From: Litchfieldella xinjiangensis
Lineage (GTDB): Bacteria > Pseudomonadota > Gammaproteobacteria > Pseudomonadales > Halomonadaceae
Direction: 5' to 3'
Length of the DNA: 64,000 bases
Assembly (NCBI RefSeq): GCF_000759345.1
Contig: NZ_JPZL01000003.1
Location: 372,001-436,000 of the forward strand
Part shown: in pieces, positions 17,278-25,324 of the stretch
How positions within the stretch are numbered: the stretch's first letter is position 1
Layout: each line of letters starts with the position of its first letter
Made by a program: the position numbers and the translations under genes
The notes under the pieces: generated by a model
Seen by the model: the letters and a program-made list of their open reading frames with translations, nothing else
Database searches by the model: none
Told to the model about the DNA's origin: nothing

Positions 17278-18834
17278 TCACTTCAGCCCAAGGCGCCGGG
17301 CCTGGCGGTGCAGGTTGCCCGGGTCGAGCTCAAGGGTGCGTGCGGTGGCCGCCCAATTACCGCCATGTTCGGCCAATGTGTCGGCAATCAGCGCACGCTG
17401 GAAGGCATCGGTGGCGTCACGCAGTGAGCGGGGCGTGGGTCGCGTTCGGTGCGGAACCGGTTCAATGTGATCGGCCATGGTCTGACCTTCGCCACGATGC
17501 ACTGTCGTGTCGGGCAATTGCAGGTGCGCCTGCTGGACGCGCAGCACGGCCCGGCGTCGCAGCGGAGTGCCGCCATGTTCGCCCAGGGCACGTAGCGAGG
17601 CCCGGGCCAGGGTATGCTCCAGTTCGCGTACATTGCCCGGCCAGTGCCAGGCGAGTAACGCCGCCTCGGCTTGCGCGGACAGGCGCAGGTTGGCCAGGCC
17701 CAGCCGGATGCGGTTGTCCTCCAGAAAATGGCCGGCGAGCAGCGGGATGTCCTCACGACGTTCGCGCAGCGGTGGCACCTCCAGAGGAAAGGCGCTCAAG
17801 CGATGATAGAGGTCCTCGCGAAAGTGCCCGGCCTCGACTTCCCTGGCCAGGTCGCGATTGGTCACGGCGATGATGCGCACATCGACATGCTGAGGATGTT
17901 CGCTTCCCAGCGGCTGGATCTCGCCTTCCTGCAGCACGCGCAGCAGCTTGGGCTGTAGCGTCAGCGGCAACTCGCCGATCTCATCGAGCATCAGCGTGCC
18001 GCCATCGGCCATGGTGAAGTGGCCGCGGTGGTCGCGTACCGCACCGGAGAACGCGCCGCGCAAATGGCCGAACAGCTCGCTTTCGATCAGGCTCTCGGGC
18101 AGCGTGGCGCAATTGACCTGGACCAAGGGGCCACGTCGTCGCTTCGACTGGGCATGCAGGGTGCGTACGACGCGCTCCTTGCCGACCCCGGTCTCGCCAT
18201 GCAGCAACACGCTCATGTCGGTCGGTGCCACCAGCGCGATCGCTTCATCGAGGCGTCGCATGGCCGCACTGCGCGATTCCCGGTGCAACGGGCGTCGTTC
18301 TTCTTCCAGCACGTCATCCAATCGGAAGCGGGCGGCACTGAGCTGATCGGCCAGGCGCAGGCAGGTGCCCAGCAGCCCGGCTGCCGCCTGCAGTTGGCGT
18401 TCGTCCAGCCCGTCCAGGCTACCGGGCGTCAGGGCGTCCAGCGTCAACAGGCCCGTCAGGCGGTCGCCATCGCGTAGCGCGACGCCCAGGCAGTCGTGCA
18501 CCTCGCTCAAGGTTTCATCAAGCAGACCGTCGAAGGGGTCGGGCAGGGGGCTGTCCGGCGGGAAGCGGCACACGCCGGGGTGCGCCGCGATGGCTGCCAG
18601 TCGAGGATGCTCACGCAATACGAAGCGGCGCCCCAGCACTTCCTCATCGAGTCCCAGCACGGCCACCGGACGCAGGGCATCGCCTTCGGCAACCATCAAG
18701 GTGCTGGCTTCGGCAGGGGAGTCGCCCACCAGGGCATCGAGCAGCCGGCGCCAATCATCATGCAGCGCGTCGCGGGAATGCCCCTCCGCCAAGGTGGCGA
18801 GCAGGGTGCGCAGCGTATCCAGGAAATCGGTCAT
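17278..18834 (-). CDS. norR: nitric oxide-responsive sigma-54 activator NorR
   Basis: A 518-residue enhancer-binding protein. Domains in order: an N-terminal GAF domain that binds NO at a non-haem iron (about 1-165, with the LREHPRL and PLPDPFDG blocks of NorR), an AAA+ domain (Walker A GETGVGKE at 213-220; Walker B GGTLMLDEIGE at 278-288) and a C-terminal Fis-type helix-turn-helix (about 494-518). The sigma-54 contact loop reads GAFSGA (260-265) rather than GAFTGA. It is transcribed away from hmp-nnrS, whose sigma-54 promoter lies in the shared spacer. Confidence 0.95.
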   Translation of the reverse strand: MTDFLDTLRTLLATLAEGHSRDALHDDWRRLLDALVGDSPAEASTLMVAEGDALRPVAVLGLDEEVLGRRFVLREHPRLAAIAAHPGVCRFPPDSPLPDPFDGLLDETLSEVHDCLGVALRDGDRLTGLLTLDALTPGSLDGLDERQLQAAAGLLGTCLRLADQLSAARFRLDDVLEEERRPLHRESRSAAMRRLDEAIALVAPTDMSVLLHGETGVGKERVVRTLHAQSKRRRGPLVQVNCATLPESLIESELFGHLRGAFSGAVRDHRGHFTMADGGTLMLDEIGELPLTLQPKLLRVLQEGEIQPLGSEHPQHVDVRIIAVTNRDLAREVEAGHFREDLYHRLSAFPLEVPPLRERREDIPLLAGHFLEDNRIRLGLANLRLSAQAEAALLAWHWPGNVRELEHTLARASLRALGEHGGTPLRRRAVLRVQQAHLQLPDTTVHRGEGQTMADHIEPVPHRTRPTPRSLRDATDAFQRALIADTLAEHGGNWAATARTLELDPGNLHRQARRLGLK

Positions 18835-18858
18835 GGGTGTGTCGTTGTGACAGTCATT

Positions 18859-18869
18859 GTGATTACGAC
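18859..18869. promoter_or_regulatory. candidate NorR-binding site
   Basis: GTGATTACGAC fits the NorR core GT-N7-AC. It lies about 135 bp upstream of the hmp sigma-54 promoter, a normal enhancer position. A second imperfect dyad with GTTG and CAAC ends is at 18879-18895. NorR usually needs three sites; I can support only one by the core rule. Confidence 0.45.
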
Positions 18870-18992
18870 ACCATATCGGTTGTCAATTCGTCAACGCCTG
18901 ATCGGGCAATGGAGCGGGTGCCAGCGTCGCTTCACCGCCCAAGTGGCCGTATGCCAGGCACTGTCGCGGCGCAATGTCGCAGCGTCCCCACG

Positions 18993-19008
18993 TGGCACAT
19001 GGCTTGCT
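18993..19008 (+). promoter_or_regulatory. sigma-54 (-24/-12) promoter of hmp-nnrS
   Basis: TGGCAC-ATGGC-TTGCT is a full match to the sigma-54 consensus TGGCAC-N5-TTGCW. Transcription would begin near 19018, about 35 bases before the hmp ATG. The divergent gene is norR, a sigma-54 activator, so promoter and activator agree. Confidence 0.88.
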
Positions 19009-19052
19009 CCTATAAGATGCATTGCATAAGCATTTAATTAGAAGGACACCCC

Positions 19053-20234
19053 ATGTTGACGAAAGATCAGGAACAGCTCATCGACGCGACCGCACCGCTG
19101 GTCGCCGAGCATCTCGATGCGATTACACAGCGCTTCTACCCGTTGATGTTTGATCGCTACCCCGAAGTGGCGCCGCTATTCAACGCTGCGCACCAGGAAA
19201 GCGGCAGCCAGCCGCGCGCCTTGGCCGGGGCGGTGCTGGCCTACGTTCAGCTACGCCGCGATCCGCTCCGCGCCCGCGAGCTGCTGGCGACCGTGGTCAG
19301 CAAGCATGTCTCCCTGAATATTCAGCCCGACCAGTACCCGATTGTCGGGGAGTGCCTGATGGCAGCCATCGGTGAGGAGCTCGGCGAGGCAGTGACGCCG
19401 GAGATCGCGGCGGCCTGGACGGCACTCTATGAAGAGCTTGCCGGCCTGCTGATCGATCTCGAAGCCGTGCGCTATCGCGAATTCACGCGCCGGGAAGGCG
19501 GCTGGGAAGGGACCCGCGACTTCCGCATCGCCGAGATCCGCCAGGAGAGCGAGGTGATCCGCTCGTTCGTGATGGAGCCGGTGGATGGCGGCACGGTGGC
19601 GGACTTCACGCCCGGCCAGTACATCGGCTTGCGCGTGACGATCGACGGCGTGCCGGTCAATCGTCACTACAGCCTCTCGGCAGCGCCCAACGGCCGCAGC
19701 TACCGTATTTCGGTGAAGCGCGAGGACGCCGGCCATGTCAGCCGTCACTTCCATGACCGCATGGCCGTTGGCGATACGCTGGAACTCTTGCCGCCGGCAG
19801 GCGACCTGACCCTGATCGAGGGTGACGAGCCGGTTATGTTGATCAGCGGTGGCGTAGGCCAGACGCCGATGCTCTCGATGGCCCAACAGGCCCTGTCCCA
19901 GGGTCGCCGGGTAGTCTATCTGCATGCCGCCCAGACCCCGGAGCATCACGCCTTTCGTGAGGAAGTGGACGCGCTTGCCGAGCGTTACCCCGACCTGCTG
20001 GAGCGCGTGACGATCTACGAGCAGGCAGACGATGCGGCACAGGCCGATCATGTCGGACGTATCGATCGCGAGCTGCTGGCACGCTACCTGCCCGAGGGCC
20101 AGCCGCGCTGCTATTTCGTGGGGCCTCAGGGCTTCATGAGTGCCGTCAACCAGGCGCTGGCCGCGCTGGAGGTGAGCGAGTCTCGCCGTCACTTTGAACA
20201 TTTCGGTCCGTCACGTCCGCTCGAGACCGCTTGA
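19053..20234 (+). CDS. hmp: flavohaemoglobin / nitric oxide dioxygenase Hmp
   Basis: A 393-residue cytoplasmic enzyme that turns NO into nitrate with oxygen, or slowly into N2O without it. It has an N-terminal globin domain (about 1-138; proximal His H85 in KHVSLNI), then an FAD domain with RHYSLS and an NAD domain with the GGVGQTPM loop. The length is normal. AAGGAC precedes the ATG. Control by NorR from a sigma-54 promoter is inferred from the divergent gene and the promoter sequence. nnrS follows 10 bp downstream. Confidence 0.97.
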   Translation: MLTKDQEQLIDATAPLVAEHLDAITQRFYPLMFDRYPEVAPLFNAAHQESGSQPRALAGAVLAYVQLRRDPLRARELLATVVSKHVSLNIQPDQYPIVGECLMAAIGEELGEAVTPEIAAAWTALYEELAGLLIDLEAVRYREFTRREGGWEGTRDFRIAEIRQESEVIRSFVMEPVDGGTVADFTPGQYIGLRVTIDGVPVNRHYSLSAAPNGRSYRISVKREDAGHVSRHFHDRMAVGDTLELLPPAGDLTLIEGDEPVMLISGGVGQTPMLSMAQQALSQGRRVVYLHAAQTPEHHAFREEVDALAERYPDLLERVTIYEQADDAAQADHVGRIDRELLARYLPEGQPRCYFVGPQGFMSAVNQALAALEVSESRRHFEHFGPSRPLETA

Positions 20235-20244
20235 GGTAACCACC

Positions 20245-21456
20245 ATGGCCCGTTTCGCGTCCCTGCCTCTTCCCGCTTCCCTCACATCGGCGATGCCGGT
20301 GTGGCGGCTGGCCTTCCGTCCGTTCTTCCTTCTGGGTGCATTGTTCAGCCTGGCGGCGATGCTGGTCTGGGGGGCGTTCTGGCACGGCGACGTGCTGCTG
20401 CGTCCGCATGGCGGCATGCTGTGGTGGCACCAGCACGAAATGCTGTTCGGCTTCGGCAGCGCGATCGTGGCCGGCTTCCTGCTCACCGCCGTGCAGAACT
20501 GGACCGGGCAGCCGGGCCTCAAGGGGTTGCCGCTGGTCGGGCTGGTCGTGGTGTGGCTGGCCGGTCGCGGGGCACTGGCCTTTGCCCCCGAGGCCACCTC
20601 GCTGTGGCCGGCCCTGGTGGACCTGGCCTTCCTGCCGCTGGTTGCCCTGGCGATGGCCCGGGCGGTGATCGCGGTGCGCCAGTGGCGCAACCTGATCTTC
20701 GTGCCAGTCCTCGGCCTATTGGTGGTGGCCAACGCGCTGATGCACCTGGGCGTGTTCCAGGGCGATGCCCTGATGATCCGCGGCGGGGCACACCTGGCGG
20801 TGCTGTTGATCGCTCTGCTGATGGTCGTGCTGGGTGGCCGGGTGATCCCGTTCTTCACCTCGCGCAAGCTCGGCAGGCCGCAGGCGGAGCGCCTGAATTG
20901 GCTCGAGCGGGCCTGCATGGGCTCGGTAATGCTGCTGGTGGCCATGCAACTGGTCAGCCTGGTGATCGACCTGCCGGCCATTGCCTGGGCGGTGGTGGCG
21001 TTGTTTGCCGGGGCGATCAACCTGCTGCGGCTGGCGCGCTGGGACGCCCCCCGCTCACTGCATGAACCCCTGTTGTGGGGCCTGCATGCCAGCTACGGCT
21101 TCGTGTGCCTGGGGCTGGTCATGTGGGGCCTGGCGGTGCTGGGTTGGGGGCAACTCTCGCTTGGCCTGCATGCCGTTACGGTGGGTGGCGTGGGGACCAT
21201 GATGCTGGCCATGATGGCCCGGGTCTCGCTGGGCCATACCGGCCGCACCATTCAGACCCTGCCGGGAATCGGCTTGGCACTGGGGCTGATGCTGTTGGCG
21301 GCGGTGTTGCGTGCCCTGGTGCCGGCACTGTGGCCCCAGGTGTCGCACTGGACGCTGAGCCTGAGCATCCTCTGCTGGCTGGTGGCGTTCGCGATCTTCG
21401 TCTGGCATTACGCCCGGCCGCTGCTCACGCCGCGGGTCGATGGGCAGGACGGCTAA
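20245..21456 (+). CDS. nnrS: NnrS family haem-copper membrane protein
   Basis: A 403-residue protein with about 12 hydrophobic segments. NnrS proteins bind haem and copper and protect against nitrosative stress. Family marks are the RLAFRPFFLLGALFSLAAM opening, WHQHEMLFGFGSAIVAGFLL, the GGRVIPFFTSRKLG loop and MMLAMMARVSLGHTGR. The frame is open from 20194, inside hmp, but the ATG at 20245 follows GAGGTAACCACC and is the clear start. It is co-transcribed with hmp. Confidence 0.94.
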   Translation: MARFASLPLPASLTSAMPVWRLAFRPFFLLGALFSLAAMLVWGAFWHGDVLLRPHGGMLWWHQHEMLFGFGSAIVAGFLLTAVQNWTGQPGLKGLPLVGLVVVWLAGRGALAFAPEATSLWPALVDLAFLPLVALAMARAVIAVRQWRNLIFVPVLGLLVVANALMHLGVFQGDALMIRGGAHLAVLLIALLMVVLGGRVIPFFTSRKLGRPQAERLNWLERACMGSVMLLVAMQLVSLVIDLPAIAWAVVALFAGAINLLRLARWDAPRSLHEPLLWGLHASYGFVCLGLVMWGLAVLGWGQLSLGLHAVTVGGVGTMMLAMMARVSLGHTGRTIQTLPGIGLALGLMLLAAVLRALVPALWPQVSHWTLSLSILCWLVAFAIFVWHYARPLLTPRVDGQDG

Positions 21457-21560
21457 ACCCAGCACACTGGGCGGGGATTTGACGTGGCGCAAGGTCTGCA
21501 CGGCGAGAAGCGGGCATGCTAGGCCGCTTTTCGCTCGTACCGACGACAGGAACCTAGACC

Positions 21561-22880
21561 GTGACCCAGGCGCCCGAACTGCTATCCCCCGCCGGCACCT
21601 TCAACCACATGCGCTATGCCTTCGCCTATGGCGCGGATGCGGTCTATGCCGGCCAGCCGCGCTACTCGTTGCGCGTGCGCAACAACGACTTCTCCCTCGA
21701 GACCCTGCATCACGGTATTGCCTACGCCCATGAGCGTGGCAAGGCGTTCTATGTCGCCTCGAACATCGCCCCGCACAATGCCAAGCTCAAGACCTACCTG
21801 CGCGACATGGCGCCGATCATCGAGGCCGGTCCCGATGCCCTGATCATGTCCGACCCGGGGCTGATCATGATGGTGCGCGAACGCTGGCCCGACCAGGTGA
21901 TTCATCTCTCGGTACAGGCCAACGTGGTCAACCACGCCGCGGCCCGCTTCTGGCAGCGCCAGGGCATTCGTCGCATCATCCTTTCGCGCGAGCTGTCGCT
22001 GGATGAAATTGCAGAGTTTCGTGCCGAATGTCCCGATCTCGAGCTCGAGACCTTCGTTCACGGTGCCCTATGCATCGCCTATTCGGGCCGTTGCCTGCTG
22101 TCGGGTTACTTCAACCATCGCGATCCCAACCAGGGCACCTGTACCAATGCCTGTCGCTGGCAGTACGCGACCCACGATGCCACCACCGATGACACCGGCG
22201 AGCTGATCCCCACACGCCCGATCCAGGCGTCACCCCAGGTCGCCACGGCGCTGTTCGAGGATGCGACTCGCCCCGGCGAATTGATGCCAGTCGAAGAGGA
22301 CGAGCACGGCACCTACGTGATGAACTCCAAGGACTTGCGGGCCGTCCAGCACGTGGCGCGGCTGGTCGAGATGGGCGTGAGTTCGCTGAAGGTCGAAGGG
22401 CGCACCAAGTCGGCCTACTACGTGGCGCGTACCGCCCAGGTCTATCGCCAGGCCATCGACGATGCCGTGGCCGGCCGACCCTTCGACAAGACCTTGATGG
22501 ACGATCTGGATAACCTGGCCAACCGCGGCTACACGGAAGGCTTCTATCGGCGTCACGTGCACGATGCTCACCAGAATTATGTGCGTGGCCACTCGCTCGG
22601 CGTGCATCAGCAGTTCGTCGGCGACATCACGGGCTACGACCCGGACCGTGGCTGGCTCGAGGTCGACGTCAAGAATCGCTTCGGCGTGGGTGATTCGCTC
22701 GAGCTGATGCTGCCGGGCGGCAATCGCCGTTTCACGCTCGCCGCGCTCGAGGATCGCCAGGGCCGGCGGATCGATACCGCCCCGGGGTCGGGCCATGTGG
22801 TACGCGTGCCGCTGCCCGAGCATGAGCGGCTGGCACCGGAGGCGGTCGAGTTCGCCTTGCTGATGCGCGACTTGAACTAG
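21561..22880 (+). CDS. trhP: U32 family tRNA hydroxylation protein TrhP (YegQ)
   Basis: A 439-residue U32-family protein, formerly YegQ, that works in prephenate-dependent hydroxylation of U34 in certain tRNAs. It begins APELLSPAGTFNHMRYAFAYG and carries the cysteine set around GALCIAYSGRCLLSGY and the following CTNACRW. It starts with GTG, with AGGAA 12 bases before. It is the third U32 protein in the window but is clearly distinct from UbiU and UbiV in length and motifs. It stands alone after nnrS. Confidence 0.93.
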   Translation: MTQAPELLSPAGTFNHMRYAFAYGADAVYAGQPRYSLRVRNNDFSLETLHHGIAYAHERGKAFYVASNIAPHNAKLKTYLRDMAPIIEAGPDALIMSDPGLIMMVRERWPDQVIHLSVQANVVNHAAARFWQRQGIRRIILSRELSLDEIAEFRAECPDLELETFVHGALCIAYSGRCLLSGYFNHRDPNQGTCTNACRWQYATHDATTDDTGELIPTRPIQASPQVATALFEDATRPGELMPVEEDEHGTYVMNSKDLRAVQHVARLVEMGVSSLKVEGRTKSAYYVARTAQVYRQAIDDAVAGRPFDKTLMDDLDNLANRGYTEGFYRRHVHDAHQNYVRGHSLGVHQQFVGDITGYDPDRGWLEVDVKNRFGVGDSLELMLPGGNRRFTLAALEDRQGRRIDTAPGSGHVVRVPLPEHERLAPEAVEFALLMRDLN

Positions 22881-22979
22881 CCGCCTGCGACAATTACGCG
22901 CGACAGGGAGCGGGCCATGGCGCAGCCATCCTGCGTTGGGTAGAGTCTGGCTCTCTAATCAAGCAGCCAGGTAACTGCC

Positions 22980-24380
22980 ATGCAGTGTTCTTTCCCGCGG
23001 CGACGACCCTCTGCGGCGTTCTCCCGTCGTACCGGCAAGCGGCTGCTTGCCTTTGTGTCTCGGCTGCATTTCTACATCGGCCTGTTCGTCGGCCCCTTCC
23101 TGCTGGTCGCTGCACTCTCCGGCATCGTCTATGTCTTCGCCCCGCAGGTCGAAAGCTGGCTCTATCACGACGCACTCACCAGTGAGAGTCAGGGCGTACC
23201 GCAGCCGCTGGCACGACAGGTCGAGGTCGCTCAAGATGCTCTGGGCGAGGCCGCGCTTCCCGCGGCCGTGCGCCCGGCGCCGCACTCAGGCGATACCACC
23301 CGGGTCATGTTCGCCGCGCCGGAGCTCGGCCCTTCGGAGCATCGCGCACTCTTCGTCGATCCCGTTACGCTCGAGATCAAGGGCGACATGACGGTCTATG
23401 GCACCAGCGGTGCGTTGCCGCTGCGTGCCACGATCGGGCAGTTCCATCGCTCCATGCTGTTGGGCGATGTCGGACGCCTTTACAGCGAGCTGGCCGCGTC
23501 CTGGCTATGGATCGCCGCCCTGGGGGGGGTGGCATTATGGCTGCAGCGCCGACGTGCGCTGCGCCAGGTGCGTGGGCGACAGGCCATGCGTCGTCGACAT
23601 TCGACCCTGGGCGTCATCGCCCTGGTGGGGCTGGTGTTTTTCTCCGCCACCGGGCTGACCTGGTCGAAGTGGGCGGGGAACAATATCGCCGAGCTACGCC
23701 ATGCCTGGGGGTGGGCGACGCCGGGTGTGTCGACGCACCTTGCCGGCGAACCCAGCCATGGCGCAGGCGCGCATGCCGAGCATGGCGCTGCACACGCGCC
23801 CATGGCAAACACAGCGCTTACGCTTTTCGATTTCGATCGCGCCCTGCAGGCGGCACGGGCCGCGGGGATCGATGCCACTCTGTTGCAGATCGATCCGCCC
23901 GCCGCTGCGGACCGCGCCTGGCGCGTGTCCGAAATTGATCGCCGCTGGCCCACCCAGGTGGATCAGGTCGCGTTGCATCCGCAGAGCATGGCCGCGCTCG
24001 ACGCGACCGATTTCACCACCTTTCCGCTGGCGGCCAAACTCACGCGCTGGGGGGTCGATCTGCATATGGGCGTCCTGTTCGGCGTGCCCAATCAACTGGT
24101 GCTGGCGGCATTCGCCGCGGGGCTGGCGGTACTGGTGTGCTGGGGCTATGTCATGGGGTGGCGCCGGGTGCGGGCAACCTCGGCGGGCGGGCCGCAAACG
24201 CTGACCGAAACCGTCGTGCTGCTTCCCTGGTCGGTGCGCCTGGCGGTGCTGGGTGTTGCCATCGCCCTGGGCCTGGCACTGCCGGTGATGGGTGCGAGCC
24301 TGCTGCTGTTCGCGGCTATCGACATGCTGCGTTGGGCCATCTCGCGTCGTCAGGGTCTGATAGCGGCGGGTCAGCCCTGA
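22980..24380 (+). CDS. PepSY-associated membrane protein
   Basis: A 466-residue inner-membrane protein of the PepSY_TM family, often linked to iron uptake or flavin-dependent reductases. It starts with a basic segment and the typical SRLHFYIGLFVGPFLLVAALSGI membrane helix in two overlapping blocks, has a large periplasmic loop, then helices near 180-200, 210-230, 375-400 and 420-455. A His-rich insert (GAGAHAEHGAAHAP, about residues 260-275) could bind metal. The substrate is unknown. Its stop codon lies inside a candidate FNR box for the next genes. Confidence 0.85.
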   Translation: MQCSFPRRRPSAAFSRRTGKRLLAFVSRLHFYIGLFVGPFLLVAALSGIVYVFAPQVESWLYHDALTSESQGVPQPLARQVEVAQDALGEAALPAAVRPAPHSGDTTRVMFAAPELGPSEHRALFVDPVTLEIKGDMTVYGTSGALPLRATIGQFHRSMLLGDVGRLYSELAASWLWIAALGGVALWLQRRRALRQVRGRQAMRRRHSTLGVIALVGLVFFSATGLTWSKWAGNNIAELRHAWGWATPGVSTHLAGEPSHGAGAHAEHGAAHAPMANTALTLFDFDRALQAARAAGIDATLLQIDPPAAADRAWRVSEIDRRWPTQVDQVALHPQSMAALDATDFTTFPLAAKLTRWGVDLHMGVLFGVPNQLVLAAFAAGLAVLVCWGYVMGWRRVRATSAGGPQTLTETVVLLPWSVRLAVLGVAIALGLALPVMGASLLLFAAIDMLRWAISRRQGLIAAGQP

Positions 24381-24390
24381 TTCAGATCAA
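24377..24390 (+). promoter_or_regulatory. FNR/DNR-type box upstream of sirB2
   Basis: CTGATTCAGATCAA matches TTGAT-N4-ATCAA at 9 of 10 positions and overlaps the stop codon of the preceding gene. A class II start would fall near 24425, about 53 bases before the sirB2 ATG. There is no independent reason to expect this gene in the FNR regulon, so it needs testing. Confidence 0.5.
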
Positions 24391-24477
24391 CCGGCCTGGC
24401 CATTTCATGCATCGGTCAGGCGCGGGTCGAGCCCGCTGCGTTATGCTGTGGTCAGAAAAACATCATTGAGAGGCCCC

Positions 24478-24864
24478 ATGGAGCACTATTTTCTAATCAA
24501 GCATCTGCACATGACATTCGCCGGCTTGAGCATCGTTTTCTTCATCGTCCGTGCCTGGTGGTCAGTGCGTGAGTCGCCTCACCTGCAACGCCGCTGGGTG
24601 CGTATCGCGCCGCATATCATCGATACGGGGCTGCTGGGCTTGGGTATTGCCCTGATGATCATGCTGAGCTTCTGGCCGCACCAGCATCCATGGCTTGCCG
24701 CCAAGCTGCTGGGCCTGGTGCTGTATATCCTGCTGGGCACCATCGCCATCAAACGAGGCCGCAGTCCCGCCGGGCGCGCGGTGGCCGCTATCCTGGCTGT
24801 GCTGGTATTCGTCTATATCATCGGCGCTGCGATTCGTCACCATCCGCTCTCGTGGCTCGCCTGA
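24478..24864 (+). CDS. SirB2 family membrane protein
   Basis: A 128-residue protein with four hydrophobic helices, matching the SirB2 family of unknown function: it begins with HYFLIKHLHMTFAGLSI and has basic loops after each helix pair. The frame opens at 24448, but the ATG at 24478 has GAGAGG upstream and gives the family start. It is followed 45 bp later by the AhpD-like gene, probably in the same transcript. Confidence 0.88.
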   Translation: MEHYFLIKHLHMTFAGLSIVFFIVRAWWSVRESPHLQRRWVRIAPHIIDTGLLGLGIALMIMLSFWPHQHPWLAAKLLGLVLYILLGTIAIKRGRSPAGRAVAAILAVLVFVYIIGAAIRHHPLSWLA

Positions 24865-24909
24865 GGGCCCGAGCGCGCGCAATCGACTGACTATAAAAGG
24901 AGTTCACTC

Positions 24910-25227
24910 ATGGCCGATCACAATCTTCCTTCCGGTGCCGGCAAGGTGGCCGAGCAGTATCCCGACGTATGGGATGCCTACGCCAGCCTTGGCGAGGCCT
25001 GCGCCAATGCGGGGCCGCTCGATGCCCGCACGCGGCGGCTGGTCAAGCTGGCGCTGGCCATCGGGCAGCGTTCCGAAGGCGCCGTGCATTCGCACGTGCG
25101 CCGCGGCCTCGACGAGGGCATCACGGCCGAGGAGTTCAAGCAGGTCGTGATGCTATCGATCCCCACCACTGGCTTCCCCAATGCCGTGGCGGCGCTGACC
25201 TGGGTCGAGGACATCACCGAGGCGTGA
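24910..25227 (+). CDS. carboxymuconolactone decarboxylase (AhpD-like) family protein
   Basis: A 105-residue all-helical protein of the CMD family. Family marks are LDARTRRLVKLALAIGQRSEGAVHSHVRRGLDEGIT in several overlapping blocks and the EEFKQVV segment. The CxxC redox pair of AhpD-type peroxidase reductases is absent; a serine stands at the expected first cysteine position (SEGAVHSH). A peroxidase-coupled disulfide role is therefore unlikely. AAAAGGAG precedes the ATG. A strong palindromic terminator follows. Confidence 0.88.
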   Translation: MADHNLPSGAGKVAEQYPDVWDAYASLGEACANAGPLDARTRRLVKLALAIGQRSEGAVHSHVRRGLDEGITAEEFKQVVMLSIPTTGFPNAVAALTWVEDITEA

Positions 25228-25268
25228 CCCGAGGACTGACTCAGAGACCGATTTAGCAGCCCGTTAAA

Positions 25269-25300
25269 CAGTACGCCCGGGCCATGGCCCGGGCGTACTG
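25269..25300. terminator. 32-bp perfect palindrome, bidirectional terminator
   Basis: CAGTACGCCCGGGCCA is followed at once by its exact complement, giving a 16-bp arm on each side. It lies between two convergent genes and is flanked by TTAAA on the left and CGTTCTT on the right. A hairpin with a small loop should stop transcripts from both sides, though T runs are short. Confidence 0.75.
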
Positions 25301-25324
25301 CGTTCTTATGAGCTTCGAAAGGGA

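Noticed and set aside
23522-23529. Run of 8 G in the PepSY gene as a frameshift like narH
   Set aside because: The frame continues with expected family sequence on both sides.
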